The position numbers and the translations under genes are program-made. Shown here one piece after another: positions 20,761 to 27,502 of a stretch of DNA of 33,916 nucleotides. The stretch is from a virus: IMG/VR virus record IMGVR_UViG_3300008107_000193, positions 1 through 33,916 of that record; one strand, 5' to 3'. Under the pieces are notes generated by a model that saw only the letters and a list, made by a program, of their open reading frames with translations, searched no databases and was not told where the DNA came from. Positions within the stretch are counted from its first letter, which is position 1. The number at the start of each line of letters is the position of its first letter.

Positions 20761-22551
20761 ATGGAATATCTAGGAATCAATATTGATTTACAAAGAGATA
20801 ATTTATTTGATGATCTTGGAATTAAAAGACTTAAAGAATCGTATATGCGTGAAGATGAAGAATCTCCACAATGTCGATTTGCTTATGTGTCAAAAGCTTT
20901 TGGAACGGATTTAAATCATGCACAAAGATTATATGAATACAGCAGTCGTCATTGGCTCTCTTATTCTACTCCCATTCTTTCTTATGGCCGCAGTAAGCGG
21001 GGCCTTCCTATATCATGTTTTCTTAACTACATTGAAGATACTGCTGAGGGATTAGTTGATAATTTATCCGAAACAAACTGGCTTTCTATGCTCGGTGGTG
21101 GAGTGGGCATTGGCTTTGGTATTCGAGCCGCTGATGATAAGTCTACGGGTGTTTTACCGCATCTTAAAATATATGATGCTTCCTCTCTTGCATATCGCCA
21201 AGGTCGTACTCGTAGAGGCTCTTATGCTGCTTATCTTGACATTTCTCATCCTGATATCATTTCGTTCTTGGAGATGAGAAAGCCAACAGGTGATCCAAAT
21301 GTTCGTTGTTTAAATCTACATCATGGCATTAATATTACCGATGATTTTATGGAAATCATTGAGAAGTGTATGTTAGATTCAGAAGCTTCTGATGATTGGG
21401 AATTAAAAGATCCACATTCTGGTGAAGTTCGAGAAATAGTATCTGCAAAAATGTTATGGCAAATGATTTTAGAATTGCGTATGCATACAGGCGAACCATA
21501 CATCCACTATATTGATACAAGTAATAGGATGTTGCCAGACTTTCTTAAAGAAAAAGGTTTAAAGGTTCATCAGTCCAACCTATGTTCTGAAATTATTCTA
21601 CCAACAAATGAAGAAAGAACCGCAGTATGTTGTCTTTCATCTCTTAACTTGGAGTATTATGATGAATGGAAAAATGATAAATTGTTCTTACGTGATGTCG
21701 CTGAAATGTTGGATAATGTGCTCCAATTTTTTATTGATAACGCTCCTGATGCCATTGCTCGTGCCAGATTTAGTGCTCAACGGGAAAGAAGTATTGGTAT
21801 TGGCGCTCTCGGTTTTCATGCTTATCTTCAGCGCAATAATATTGCTTTCGAAGGAGTAATGGCGAAAGTTGCAAACAATAGAATGTTCAAGCATATCAGA
21901 GAGTGTCTAGACCAAGCAAACATATATCTCGGAAGTCAAAGAGGTGAGGCACCAGACGCTGCAGGCACCGGTAGAAGATTCAGTCATCTCATGGCAATTG
22001 CGCCAAATGCCTCATCTTCTATTATTATGGGTAACACCAGTCCTTCTGTTGAACCATATCGTGCCAATGCTTACCGTCAAGATACATTATCCGGTTCATC
22101 ATTAACAAAAAATAAATGGTTAGATCAAATCATACAAAAGGAATCTGAAGGTAAACCAGAAGAATGGGCCGATGATGTGTGGCGTAGTATTATTGCCAAT
22201 GATGGATCTGTACAACACTTAGAATGGATGGATGAAAATACAAAAGCAGTTTTTAAAACATCTATGGAAATTGATCAACGATGGGTAATAGAATTGGCTG
22301 CGGATAGACAACAATATATTGATCAAGCACAATCCATAAATCTTTTCTTTAGACCAGATTCACATATAAAATATATTCATGCTATACATTTCATGGCATG
22401 GAAAAAAGGACTTAAAACACTATATTATTGCCGTTCAGAAAAGATTGGTAAAGCTGATAAAGTATCTAAGAAAATTGAGCGACAAGTGATTAAAGAAATC
22501 GACATGACACAAATTGCTCAAGGTAACGATTGCATTGCTTGCGAGGGATAA
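20761..22551 (+). CDS. nrdA: Ribonucleoside-diphosphate reductase, alpha subunit, without ATP cone
   Basis: 596 residues, clearly shorter than E. coli NrdA (761) or T4 NrdA (754). The N-terminal ATP-cone (overall activity site) is missing: the sequence starts close to the helical region before the catalytic barrel. Recognisable elements are the redox cysteine in PISCFLNYIED, the radical-site NLCSEI with its thiyl cysteine, the partner in AVCCLSSLNLE, the substrate/effector-side segment RRGSYAAYLDISHPDI, and the C-terminal CIAC pair that re-reduces the active site. The enzyme converts NDPs to dNDPs with NrdB, whose gene starts at the base after this stop. Loss of the cone predicts insensitivity to dATP inhibition. 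Confidence 0.93.
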   Translation: MEYLGINIDLQRDNLFDDLGIKRLKESYMREDEESPQCRFAYVSKAFGTDLNHAQRLYEYSSRHWLSYSTPILSYGRSKRGLPISCFLNYIEDTAEGLVDNLSETNWLSMLGGGVGIGFGIRAADDKSTGVLPHLKIYDASSLAYRQGRTRRGSYAAYLDISHPDIISFLEMRKPTGDPNVRCLNLHHGINITDDFMEIIEKCMLDSEASDDWELKDPHSGEVREIVSAKMLWQMILELRMHTGEPYIHYIDTSNRMLPDFLKEKGLKVHQSNLCSEIILPTNEERTAVCCLSSLNLEYYDEWKNDKLFLRDVAEMLDNVLQFFIDNAPDAIARARFSAQRERSIGIGALGFHAYLQRNNIAFEGVMAKVANNRMFKHIRECLDQANIYLGSQRGEAPDAAGTGRRFSHLMAIAPNASSSIIMGNTSPSVEPYRANAYRQDTLSGSSLTKNKWLDQIIQKESEGKPEEWADDVWRSIIANDGSVQHLEWMDENTKAVFKTSMEIDQRWVIELAADRQQYIDQAQSINLFFRPDSHIKYIHAIHFMAWKKGLKTLYYCRSEKIGKADKVSKKIERQVIKEIDMTQIAQGNDCIACEG

Positions 22552-23535
22552 ATGAAAAAAACGGAATCAAATATAACAGAAGAAAGAAGTTACTTTAAAC
22601 CATTCAACTATCCATGGGCCTATGATGCCTGGTTGAAACATGAACAGTCACATTGGTTACATACAGAAGTACCTATGCTTGAAGATGTAAAAGATTGGAA
22701 AAAGAAACTAACAAAAAGTGAAAAAGAATTCTTAACACACATTTTTCGTTTCTTCACACAAGGTGATATTGATGTTGCTGGAGGTTATGTTCGTAATTAT
22801 CTGCCATATTTTTCTCAACCAGAAATTCGTATGATGTTGATGGGTTTTGCCGCTAGAGAAGCATTACATATTGCTGCATATTCACATCTTATTGAAACTC
22901 TAGGTTTACCAGAAACAACTTATAATGAATTTCTAGAATATGGAGCTATGAGAGAGAAACATGATTATGTTCTCAACATATCAGCAAACAATTCTACAAA
23001 AGAAAACACAGCAACACACATCGCAGTATTTTCTGCATTTACAGAAGGTATGCAATTGTTTTCTTCATTCATTATGTTGTTGAATTTTCCAAGACAAGGT
23101 AAGATGAAAGGTATGGGTCAGATTGTTACTTGGTCGATTGTAGACGAAACTCAACATTGTGAATCAATGATCAAATTATTCAGAACTTATATTGAAGAAA
23201 ATCGTGAAATATGGACAGATGAATTAAAATCGAAGATATATACGATTGCAGAAAGAATGGTTGAATTAGAAGATAAATTTATTGACCTTGCTTTCGGCAT
23301 AAACACGATGGAAGGTTTATCAGCAGAAGATGTTAAAAAATACATTCGATATATTGCTGATCGTAGATTGATATCGTTAGGCCTAAAAGGCGTATATAAA
23401 GTAAAGAAAAATCCTCTGCCTTGGGTAGAAGAAATGATTAACGCACCAACACACACCAACTTCTTTGAGAATCGTGCAACCGATTATGCAAAAGGAGCTT
23501 TATCTGGAGATTGGAGTGATGTTTGGGCTCATTAA
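22552..23535 (+). CDS. nrdB: Ribonucleoside-diphosphate reductase, beta subunit
   Basis: 327 residues, ATG directly abutting the nrdA stop. Di-iron ligands can be placed: the Asp of GDIDVAGG, Glu and His in REALHIAAY, Glu in FTEGMQLF, and Glu/His in VDETQHCES. The Y in EALHIAAY stands four residues after the His, exactly where the radical-bearing tyrosine (Y122 of E. coli) lies, so this should be a tyrosyl-radical class Ia-type subunit and not a radical-free variant. It generates the radical transferred to NrdA. Expression is coupled to nrdA by the zero-base spacing. Confidence 0.95.
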   Translation: MKKTESNITEERSYFKPFNYPWAYDAWLKHEQSHWLHTEVPMLEDVKDWKKKLTKSEKEFLTHIFRFFTQGDIDVAGGYVRNYLPYFSQPEIRMMLMGFAAREALHIAAYSHLIETLGLPETTYNEFLEYGAMREKHDYVLNISANNSTKENTATHIAVFSAFTEGMQLFSSFIMLLNFPRQGKMKGMGQIVTWSIVDETQHCESMIKLFRTYIEENREIWTDELKSKIYTIAERMVELEDKFIDLAFGINTMEGLSAEDVKKYIRYIADRRLISLGLKGVYKVKKNPLPWVEEMINAPTHTNFFENRATDYAKGALSGDWSDVWAH

Positions 23536-23544
23536 GGAAAAATA

Positions 23545-23736
23545 ATGTCAATGAAATCTATTTCTGGAGATTGTTTAAGTTGTGAATCAACTTACAATAT
23601 AGAATATATGGAAGGAATGGTCTCACAAGATTTACCAGAACATTGCCCGTTTTGTGGTGAAGTCATCGAAGAATTAACTGAATCCTATATAGAGGATGAA
23701 GATGATTTTGAAGATGATGAAAAATGGGATCGATAA
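23545..23736 (+). CDS. Small zinc-ribbon protein with acidic tail
   Basis: 63 residues, ATG with AAGGAAAA upstream. C10-x2-C13 (GDCLSCES) and C34-x2-C37 (EHCPFCGE) form a zinc ribbon or rubredoxin-like knuckle pair. The C-terminus is a strongly acidic run (EDEDDFEDDEKW). Such proteins are widespread in T4-like phages beside nrdB; binding to polymerase or to a nucleoprotein is possible, but no function is shown. It overlaps the next gene by 13 bp. Confidence 0.65.
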   Translation: MSMKSISGDCLSCESTYNIEYMEGMVSQDLPEHCPFCGEVIEELTESYIEDEDDFEDDEKWDR

Positions 23737-24158
23737 ACTGGATATATGATAGTAAAGATTTTACGGAAGACTTGATTGGTGATAATTACGGGTTCGTGTA
23801 TCAGATAACTAATCTGACGAATAACAGAAAATACATAGGAAAGAAATTTTTTTATTCTTCCAAAACCAAACAAGTCAAAGGTAAAAAAAAGAAGTATAAG
23901 GTACAGAGTGATTGGCAAACTTACTATGGAAGTAGTGACAGTCTAATGAAAGATGTGTTAGCATTAGGTCATGAAAACTTTAGTAGAGAAATATTACATC
24001 TTTGCCGTTCTAAAGGTGAATGTGGATATCTTGAAGCTAAAGAACAATTTGTCCGTGGTGTAATGGAAAGTGAAGATTACTACAATACATGGATAATGGT
24101 AAGAGTAAGAAAATCACACATAAAGGAATACAATGCTAGAATTTCTAAAATACCTTAA
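23724..24158 (+). CDS. Putative GIY-YIG-type endonuclease
   Basis: 144 residues from ATG 23724. GFVYQITNLTNNRKYIGKKF (about 23-42) fits the GIY...YIG pair of the family; WQTYYGSSDSL and NFSREIL follow as the next helix-strand elements, and EAKEQF (about 104-109) supplies the likely catalytic glutamate. Unlike homing Seg/Mob nucleases there is no DNA-binding C-terminal repeat, and the gene lies in line with its neighbours, so it may be a resident DNA-processing nuclease. It overlaps genes on both sides (13 and 26 bp). Confidence 0.6.
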   Translation: MGSINWIYDSKDFTEDLIGDNYGFVYQITNLTNNRKYIGKKFFYSSKTKQVKGKKKKYKVQSDWQTYYGSSDSLMKDVLALGHENFSREILHLCRSKGECGYLEAKEQFVRGVMESEDYYNTWIMVRVRKSHIKEYNARISKIP

Positions 24159-24471
24159 AGACGACCAGTATGATGCATACTTTTTTCTACCAGGTGAGAA
24201 AGAAAATCAGATACACATAGAAGGTTCACTATACAAAGATCCAGGCGAAGGAATCGGTTCCAGTAACCTCGGACACAATTATCATGTTGTGCTATTCAAA
24301 GAAGATGAGAAACACAATGTGGTCGATTTGGACCAATTTGAGGGTGTTTTGGGTTGTCCTTTAGAGTATATGTCTGGACTATTACCATCTGACTGGTATG
24401 GTATTATTGCCAGAAAGACTACCACTTCTTCCGCCTTTGTGGACAGGCTGGTTGCCAGGTTGACCGAATAG
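24133..24471 (+). CDS. Hypothetical protein
   Basis: 112 residues, ATG 24133, overlapping the nuclease gene by 26 bp. I do not recognise a family. The sequence is mixed alpha/beta and soluble (YDAYFFLPGE, LGHNYHVVLF, VDLDQFEGVLGC, LLPSDWYGIIARK). No signal, membrane segment or clear catalytic motif. Its last 20 bp carry the -35 element of the rnh promoter. Confidence 0.5.
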   Translation: MLEFLKYLKDDQYDAYFFLPGEKENQIHIEGSLYKDPGEGIGSSNLGHNYHVVLFKEDEKHNVVDLDQFEGVLGCPLEYMSGLLPSDWYGIIARKTTTSSAFVDRLVARLTE

Positions 24472-24480
24472 TGATATACT
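24452..24480 (+). promoter_or_regulatory. Sigma70-type promoter upstream of rnh
   Basis: TTGCCA (24452-24457) and TATACT (24475-24480) are separated by exactly 17 bp. The predicted start of transcription near 24487 is 24 bp before the ATG at 24511. The gap between genes is just 39 bp and this pair fits it well, so it is likely the early or middle promoter for rnh and the genes behind it. Confidence 0.6.
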
Positions 24481-24510
24481 AATATATCTGGAAACTATTG
24501 AAAGTTTATT

Positions 24511-25374
24511 ATGATTTTAGTTGATTTAAATCAGGTCCTATTGGCTGGCCTGATGGCACAAATTAATAGCCAAAAAGGTGTCAAACTTGAAGAAAATCTT
24601 GTTAGACACATGGTATTAAATATTATCAGAACTCATATTAGAAATTTTCGTTCAGAGTATGGCGAAGTTGTTCTATGTTGTGATAATCGAAAATACTGGC
24701 GTAAAGAATTCTTTCCTTTCTATAAAGCTGGCAGAAAGAAAACTCGTGAAAAGTCTGATTTAGACTGGCACATGATTTTTGATATTCTCGCCAAACTCAA
24801 ACAAGAACTCAAAGAACATTTTCCATATAAAGTTGTAGATGTTGAAGGTGCTGAAGCTGACGATATTATCGGAACACTAGTACCTCGGCATATTATGCAT
24901 GAAAATATTTTAATACTGTCTAGTGACGGAGATTTTTTGCAATTACAACAATATAATGGAAAAACCAGTTTCAAAATAAAACAATACAATCCATCATTGA
25001 AGAAATATGTAACTTCTTCTGATCCTCTTTTGGAACTCAAAGAGAAAATCATTCGTGGTGATAAAGGTGATGGCATACCAAATGTATTTTCTCCTTCAGA
25101 TTGTTTTGTCCGTGAACTAAGGCAAAAACCAATCACTAAAGGCGTTATTGATAAATTGATTAATGAAGATTGGCAAAATTGGCAAGATGATGTTGCTAAA
25201 ACCGGTTTTTCTCGTAATCAGACACTAATTGATCTCAAAATGATTCCTGTTGAGATAAAAGAGAGAATCATAAATACTTACGATGATGTCAAACCGGCAT
25301 CAAGACAAGGATTGTTAAATTATTTCATGGAACACAAACTGAAAAATCTTATGGAAGTCATCGAGGAATTTTAA
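24511..25374 (+). CDS. rnh: Ribonuclease H / 5'-3' exonuclease, T4 Rnh type
   Basis: 287 residues. It has the PIN/FEN-type acid residues: D5 (LVDLNQ), the Asp of LCCDNRKYWRK followed by the basic FYKAGRKK arch segment, EGAEADDIIG (about 112-121), SSDGDFLQL (about 136-144), and RGDKGDGIPN (about 187-196), the helix-hairpin-helix region. T4 RNase H removes RNA primers and adjacent DNA during lagging-strand synthesis. It overlaps the next gene by one base (TAATG). Confidence 0.88.
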   Translation: MILVDLNQVLLAGLMAQINSQKGVKLEENLVRHMVLNIIRTHIRNFRSEYGEVVLCCDNRKYWRKEFFPFYKAGRKKTREKSDLDWHMIFDILAKLKQELKEHFPYKVVDVEGAEADDIIGTLVPRHIMHENILILSSDGDFLQLQQYNGKTSFKIKQYNPSLKKYVTSSDPLLELKEKIIRGDKGDGIPNVFSPSDCFVRELRQKPITKGVIDKLINEDWQNWQDDVAKTGFSRNQTLIDLKMIPVEIKERIINTYDDVKPASRQGLLNYFMEHKLKNLMEVIEEF

Positions 25375-25817
25375 TGAAAAGTATATATGAAATTTTTGAT
25401 TCTTTTGAAGAAGCAAAGTCAAAAGAACAAAAAATGAAGGTTATCGGTGACAATTTATCGCAAGTACTGGTTTCAGTATTAGAGATGACATTTCATCCAA
25501 AATATGAGTGGCATTTTAAAGAAATGCCTGAAAACTTTAAACCATTGGTTACTGTTCCAGGTATCTCTTATGCGAAACTACATACACATTTGAGGAAGAT
25601 GTACCTTTTTCAAAAAGGTCATTCAGAATCAGCAAATATTACTATGGAAAGAAGAAAACAATTGTTACTTCAATTCTTAGAAGCTCTAGAGCCTAGAGAA
25701 GCAGAAGTTATAATTGGCATATTCAAAAAAGATCAAGGTGTTAAAGGGTTAACTTATAATTTTGTAAAGGACGCATTTCCTGACCTATTGCCAGAATGTA
25801 CCAAAGAGAAAAAATAA
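25374..25817 (+). CDS. Protein resembling the N-terminal domain of T4 DNA ligase (DUF6433-like)
   Basis: 147 residues. I recall this as a conserved family of marine T4-like phages (DUF6433). By eye it matches the pattern of the helical N-terminal DNA-binding domain of T4 gp30 ligase: an N-terminal IYEIFDSFEEAKSKEQKM helix (compare ILNEIASIGSTKQKQ), a conserved LEMTFHPKYEWHFKEMP segment (T4 LTYSRGLQYYIKKWP), and a final AFPDLLP (T4 VWPGLIP). No KxDG catalytic domain follows; the gene simply ends. It lies directly behind rnh, the enzyme that acts just before ligation. Inferred role: a separate DNA or replisome-binding module of Okazaki fragment processing. The similarity is by eye and needs a profile search. 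Confidence 0.5.
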   Translation: MKSIYEIFDSFEEAKSKEQKMKVIGDNLSQVLVSVLEMTFHPKYEWHFKEMPENFKPLVTVPGISYAKLHTHLRKMYLFQKGHSESANITMERRKQLLLQFLEALEPREAEVIIGIFKKDQGVKGLTYNFVKDAFPDLLPECTKEKK

Positions 25818-26176
25818 TAATAACAAGCGGCTCTTTCGATCCTCTCTCCAAAGAAGAAATTAAATTTCTAAAGAAATGTAAAAATAAGGGAGACTGGCTT
25901 GTTGTCGGCATTCATTCTGATACCTTTGTACATTGGACTTTAGGTGGTGTTGTACAAGATTACGAATCACGCAGAGAAATAGTGGAATCGTTAAAATTTG
26001 TAGATGAAGTATTTTATTTTGATGATTCTGATGGAACAGTTTGCCAGTTGTTGAAATTGGTGAAAATATGTTATCCAAATGCGGCATATACTTTTATATC
26101 GCATGAAGATATGCACAATATGCCTGAAATGAAAATTAAAGGCATAAATTTCGAAATTGTAAAAATAGGAGATTAG
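25796..26176 (+). CDS. Cytidylyltransferase-like protein with degenerate active site
   Basis: 126 residues from ATG 25796, overlapping the previous gene by 22 bp. IITSGSFDPLSKEEIKFLKK with GDWLVVGIHSD after it, and SRREIVESLKFVDEVF, follow the TagD/RfaE cytidylyltransferase layout closely. However, the HxGH expected after SFDPL is replaced by SKEE, and the C-terminal ISTT-type motif is not visible. The fold may therefore be kept for ligand binding or regulation without catalysis. There is no signal for export. Position next to replication genes gives no clear clue. Confidence 0.6.
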   Translation: MYQREKIIITSGSFDPLSKEEIKFLKKCKNKGDWLVVGIHSDTFVHWTLGGVVQDYESRREIVESLKFVDEVFYFDDSDGTVCQLLKLVKICYPNAAYTFISHEDMHNMPEMKIKGINFEIVKIGD

Positions 26177-26179
26177 TAA

Positions 26180-26377
26180 GTGGGAAAGTTTGTTGGTAAG
26201 TTTCGTAAGAACAAAGAGTACAATGATGATTATACTTACACTAAACAAAAGAAACATCGGAATGAACACTCCGAGATAAAGAAAATCAAAAATCGTGATT
26301 TTGAGGATATTTTAAGTGATTATGAGAATGAAAATATACCACAAAAACACAAAGGTTTTCACAACTATTCAGCATAA
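26180..26377 (+). CDS. Small basic conserved phage protein
   Basis: 65 residues from GTG at 26180 (AGGAG just upstream at 26167-26171). The N-terminus GKFVGKFRKNKEYNDDY resembles short proteins common in T4-like marine phages; the rest is highly charged with KHRNEHSEIKKIKNRDF. It is probably disordered and might bind nucleic acid. It ends the rnh transcription unit: a hairpin overlapping its stop codon follows. Confidence 0.5.
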   Translation: MGKFVGKFRKNKEYNDDYTYTKQKKHRNEHSEIKKIKNRDFEDILSDYENENIPQKHKGFHNYSA

Positions 26378-26389
26378 GTAGGTATGCTG
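26370..26389 (+). terminator. Hairpin overlapping a stop codon, possible weak terminator or RNA processing site
   Basis: CAGCATA (26370-26376) pairs perfectly with TATGCTG (26383-26389) around a 6-base loop. Only CCTTTG follows, so the U-tract is poor. The stop codon TAA lies at 26375-26377, inside the structure. It may end the rnh unit or protect its 3' end. Confidence 0.35.
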
Positions 26390-26407
26390 CCTTTGATATA
26401 ACGGAAT

Positions 26408-26416
26408 TGGTATAAT
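26408..26416 (+). promoter_or_regulatory. Possible extended -10 promoter
   Basis: TGGTATAAT is a perfect extended -10 element (TG-N-TATAAT). No -35 at proper spacing is visible (TTGATA at 26393 is only 12 bp away). Transcription would begin near 26423, exactly at the hairpin repeat, placing that hairpin at the 5' end of the transcript. Confidence 0.4.
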
Positions 26417-26423
26417 CCAATAC

Positions 26424-26444
26424 TGTTGTTTCCATACAACACAG
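26424..26444 (+). repeat. Hairpin repeat, copy 1 (intergenic)
   Basis: TGTTGT (26424-26429) pairs with ACAACA (26436-26441) around TTCCAT, followed by CAG. The same 21-bp element with three changes occurs at 27417-27437. Both copies lie in an intergenic region just upstream of a sigma70-type promoter. Confidence 0.65.
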
Positions 26445-26448
26445 CCCC

Positions 26449-26477
26449 TTGACATTCCCATAGGTTTGTTATAGAAT
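26449..26477 (+). promoter_or_regulatory. Sigma70-type promoter
   Basis: TTGACA (26449-26454, perfect -35) and TAGAAT (26472-26477, five of six) are 17 bp apart. Start near 26484, GGAG at 26494-26497 and ATG at 26507. The 129-bp gap between genes holds this, the extended -10 element, the hairpin repeat and the possible terminator. Confidence 0.7.
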
Positions 26478-26506
26478 ATGTAATTCCTTGACTGGAGTTA
26501 CATACT

Positions 26507-26893
26507 ATGATGATCTATACAAAAGCACCAAAATCCAAGAAACGCAAAATTCCAAAATCTGTTCAATTGCAGAATCAGCAATGGTTACAATCATTAAGTA
26601 CATTATTGCCTAAACATTCCAAAAATGTTTCCACAAGATTTGTCAATAAGATACCATCTTTGATGCCTCCTCCTGGCCGGGAACTACCAGAAATCGAATC
26701 CTTAGACACAGGTTTTAAGGGAGCGCTCACAAAATCTGGAATTATGAAAGATTATCACAAATTAACAAAACAGGATCGTGAATCTGTTGATCATATCGCT
26801 CAATGTGTAGCACCAATTCACAAAAGCAGTTATGTCTATGTCTCTGCCGGCATGAATCCTGCTTCACTTGGCAGAAAAAATGAGGTTTTGTGA
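26507..26893 (+). CDS. Hypothetical protein
   Basis: 128 residues from ATG 26507; the ATG directly after it is an equal possibility. N-terminus strongly basic (KAPKSKKRKIPKS) followed by a helical VQLQNQQWLQSLSTLLPKHS; then PPPGRELPEIESLDTG and a C-terminal part with AGMNPASLG. I do not recognise the family. The basic N-terminus suggests nucleic-acid binding. It is the first gene behind the promoter at 26449 and overlaps none of its neighbours. Confidence 0.55.
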   Translation: MMIYTKAPKSKKRKIPKSVQLQNQQWLQSLSTLLPKHSKNVSTRFVNKIPSLMPPPGRELPEIESLDTGFKGALTKSGIMKDYHKLTKQDRESVDHIAQCVAPIHKSSYVYVSAGMNPASLGRKNEVL

Positions 26894-26894
26894 T

Positions 26895-27062
26895 ATGCAA
26901 CAGAAAAATGAACTTGAATTTTGGTCAGAATGGTCAGAAATTGAGCCTTTTCTCGAAAAAATGACAGAAAAAGAGCTTGAAGAAATGCTAAAATTTGTAA
27001 ATGCAGTCGGAATTGCAAAAATGCAAGCAAAATTATTACAAAATTCGAATTTTTATCACTAA
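26895..27062 (+). CDS. Small acidic helical protein
   Basis: 55 residues from ATG 26895 (GAGG at 26882-26885, one base after the previous stop); in-frame starts at 26868 and 26880 lie inside the previous gene. Sequence is Glu/Trp-rich (FWSEWSEIEPFLEKMTEKEL) with a helix FVNAVGIAKMQAKLL. No known family; function unknown. Confidence 0.5.
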   Translation: MQQKNELEFWSEWSEIEPFLEKMTEKELEEMLKFVNAVGIAKMQAKLLQNSNFYH

Positions 27063-27073
27063 AAAGGTTAAAA

Positions 27074-27253
27074 ATGTTACAAAAATACGAAGAAGATCAA
27101 ATTTATCGAGGTGTTGATGATATTTTATTCAATCTCAAACACTTGGATGTTAAGGATGTAGCTTATTTTCTTGTAAAATATGATCCTGATTTGGCTGATC
27201 GCTTAGCTACAGCGATAAGTTTTAATATTTTAGATAAGGATTTTAAAAAATAA
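27074..27253 (+). CDS. 59-residue hypothetical protein
   Basis: ATG 27074, overlapping the next gene by one base (TAATG). The peptide is acidic and helical (YRGVDDILFNLKHLDVKDVA, YDPDLADRLATAI). The PDLADRL segment resembles short conserved phage peptides, but no function is known. Upstream ribosome binding site is weak (AAAGG at 27063-27067). Confidence 0.5.
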   Translation: MLQKYEEDQIYRGVDDILFNLKHLDVKDVAYFLVKYDPDLADRLATAISFNILDKDFKK

Positions 27254-27414
27254 TGATTTCTTCAAATAATTCATCATGTGACTATCGTGATTTGTCAAAA
27301 AAAGAGCAAGAAACTTGGTATTTGTTAGATGAAGCAATTCGAAAAATGATTACTTTGTCACAATTTGAAAAAGACCTAGATAATTACCGGAAGTTAAAGG
27401 AACAGTACCAATAG
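27253..27414 (+). CDS. 53-residue hypothetical protein
   Basis: ATG 27253 overlaps the previous stop. DYRDLSKKEQETWYLLDEAI followed by a charged helix and a C-terminal YRKLKEQYQ. The SKKEQETWYLLDEAIR motif suggests a short helix-turn-helix-sized fold. Unknown function; it closes the small-gene run before the hairpin repeat and the next promoter. Confidence 0.5.
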   Translation: MISSNNSSCDYRDLSKKEQETWYLLDEAIRKMITLSQFEKDLDNYRKLKEQYQ

Positions 27415-27416
27415 TA

Positions 27417-27437
27417 TGTTGTTTTTATGCAACACAG
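27417..27437 (+). repeat. Hairpin repeat, copy 2 (intergenic)
   Basis: TGTTGT (27417-27422) pairs with GCAACA (27429-27434), a G-T pair replacing the A-T pair of copy 1, around TTTTAT and followed by CAG. 18 of 21 positions equal copy 1; the differences lie in the loop or keep pairing. It starts two bases after a stop codon. Confidence 0.65.
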
Positions 27438-27450
27438 AATCAAATATTTC

Positions 27451-27479
27451 TTGCCTATTTTTGTTTTTTATGAGATAAT
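27451..27479 (+). promoter_or_regulatory. Sigma70-type promoter upstream of the zincin-VWA gene
   Basis: TTGCCT (27451-27456) and GATAAT (27474-27479) are separated by 17 bp. Start near 27486, GGAG at 27494-27497 and ATG at 27503, so the leader is very short. Confidence 0.6.
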
Positions 27480-27502
27480 GTTTACATTAACTCGGAGATT
27501 GT

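Noticed and set aside
23724-24158. Homing endonuclease (Seg/Mob type) interpretation
   Set aside because: The gene overlaps both neighbours in register and lacks a DNA-binding extension or signs of insertion, so a resident nuclease-like protein is more likely.
24720-25136. 138-codon open frame on the - strand inside rnh
   Set aside because: The + strand frame is a clear RNase H with its active-site residues; the antisense frame is Ser/Cys-rich noise.
26393-26416. TTGATA/TATAAT as an ordinary sigma70 promoter
   Set aside because: Spacing is only 12 bp; retained only as a possible extended -10 element.
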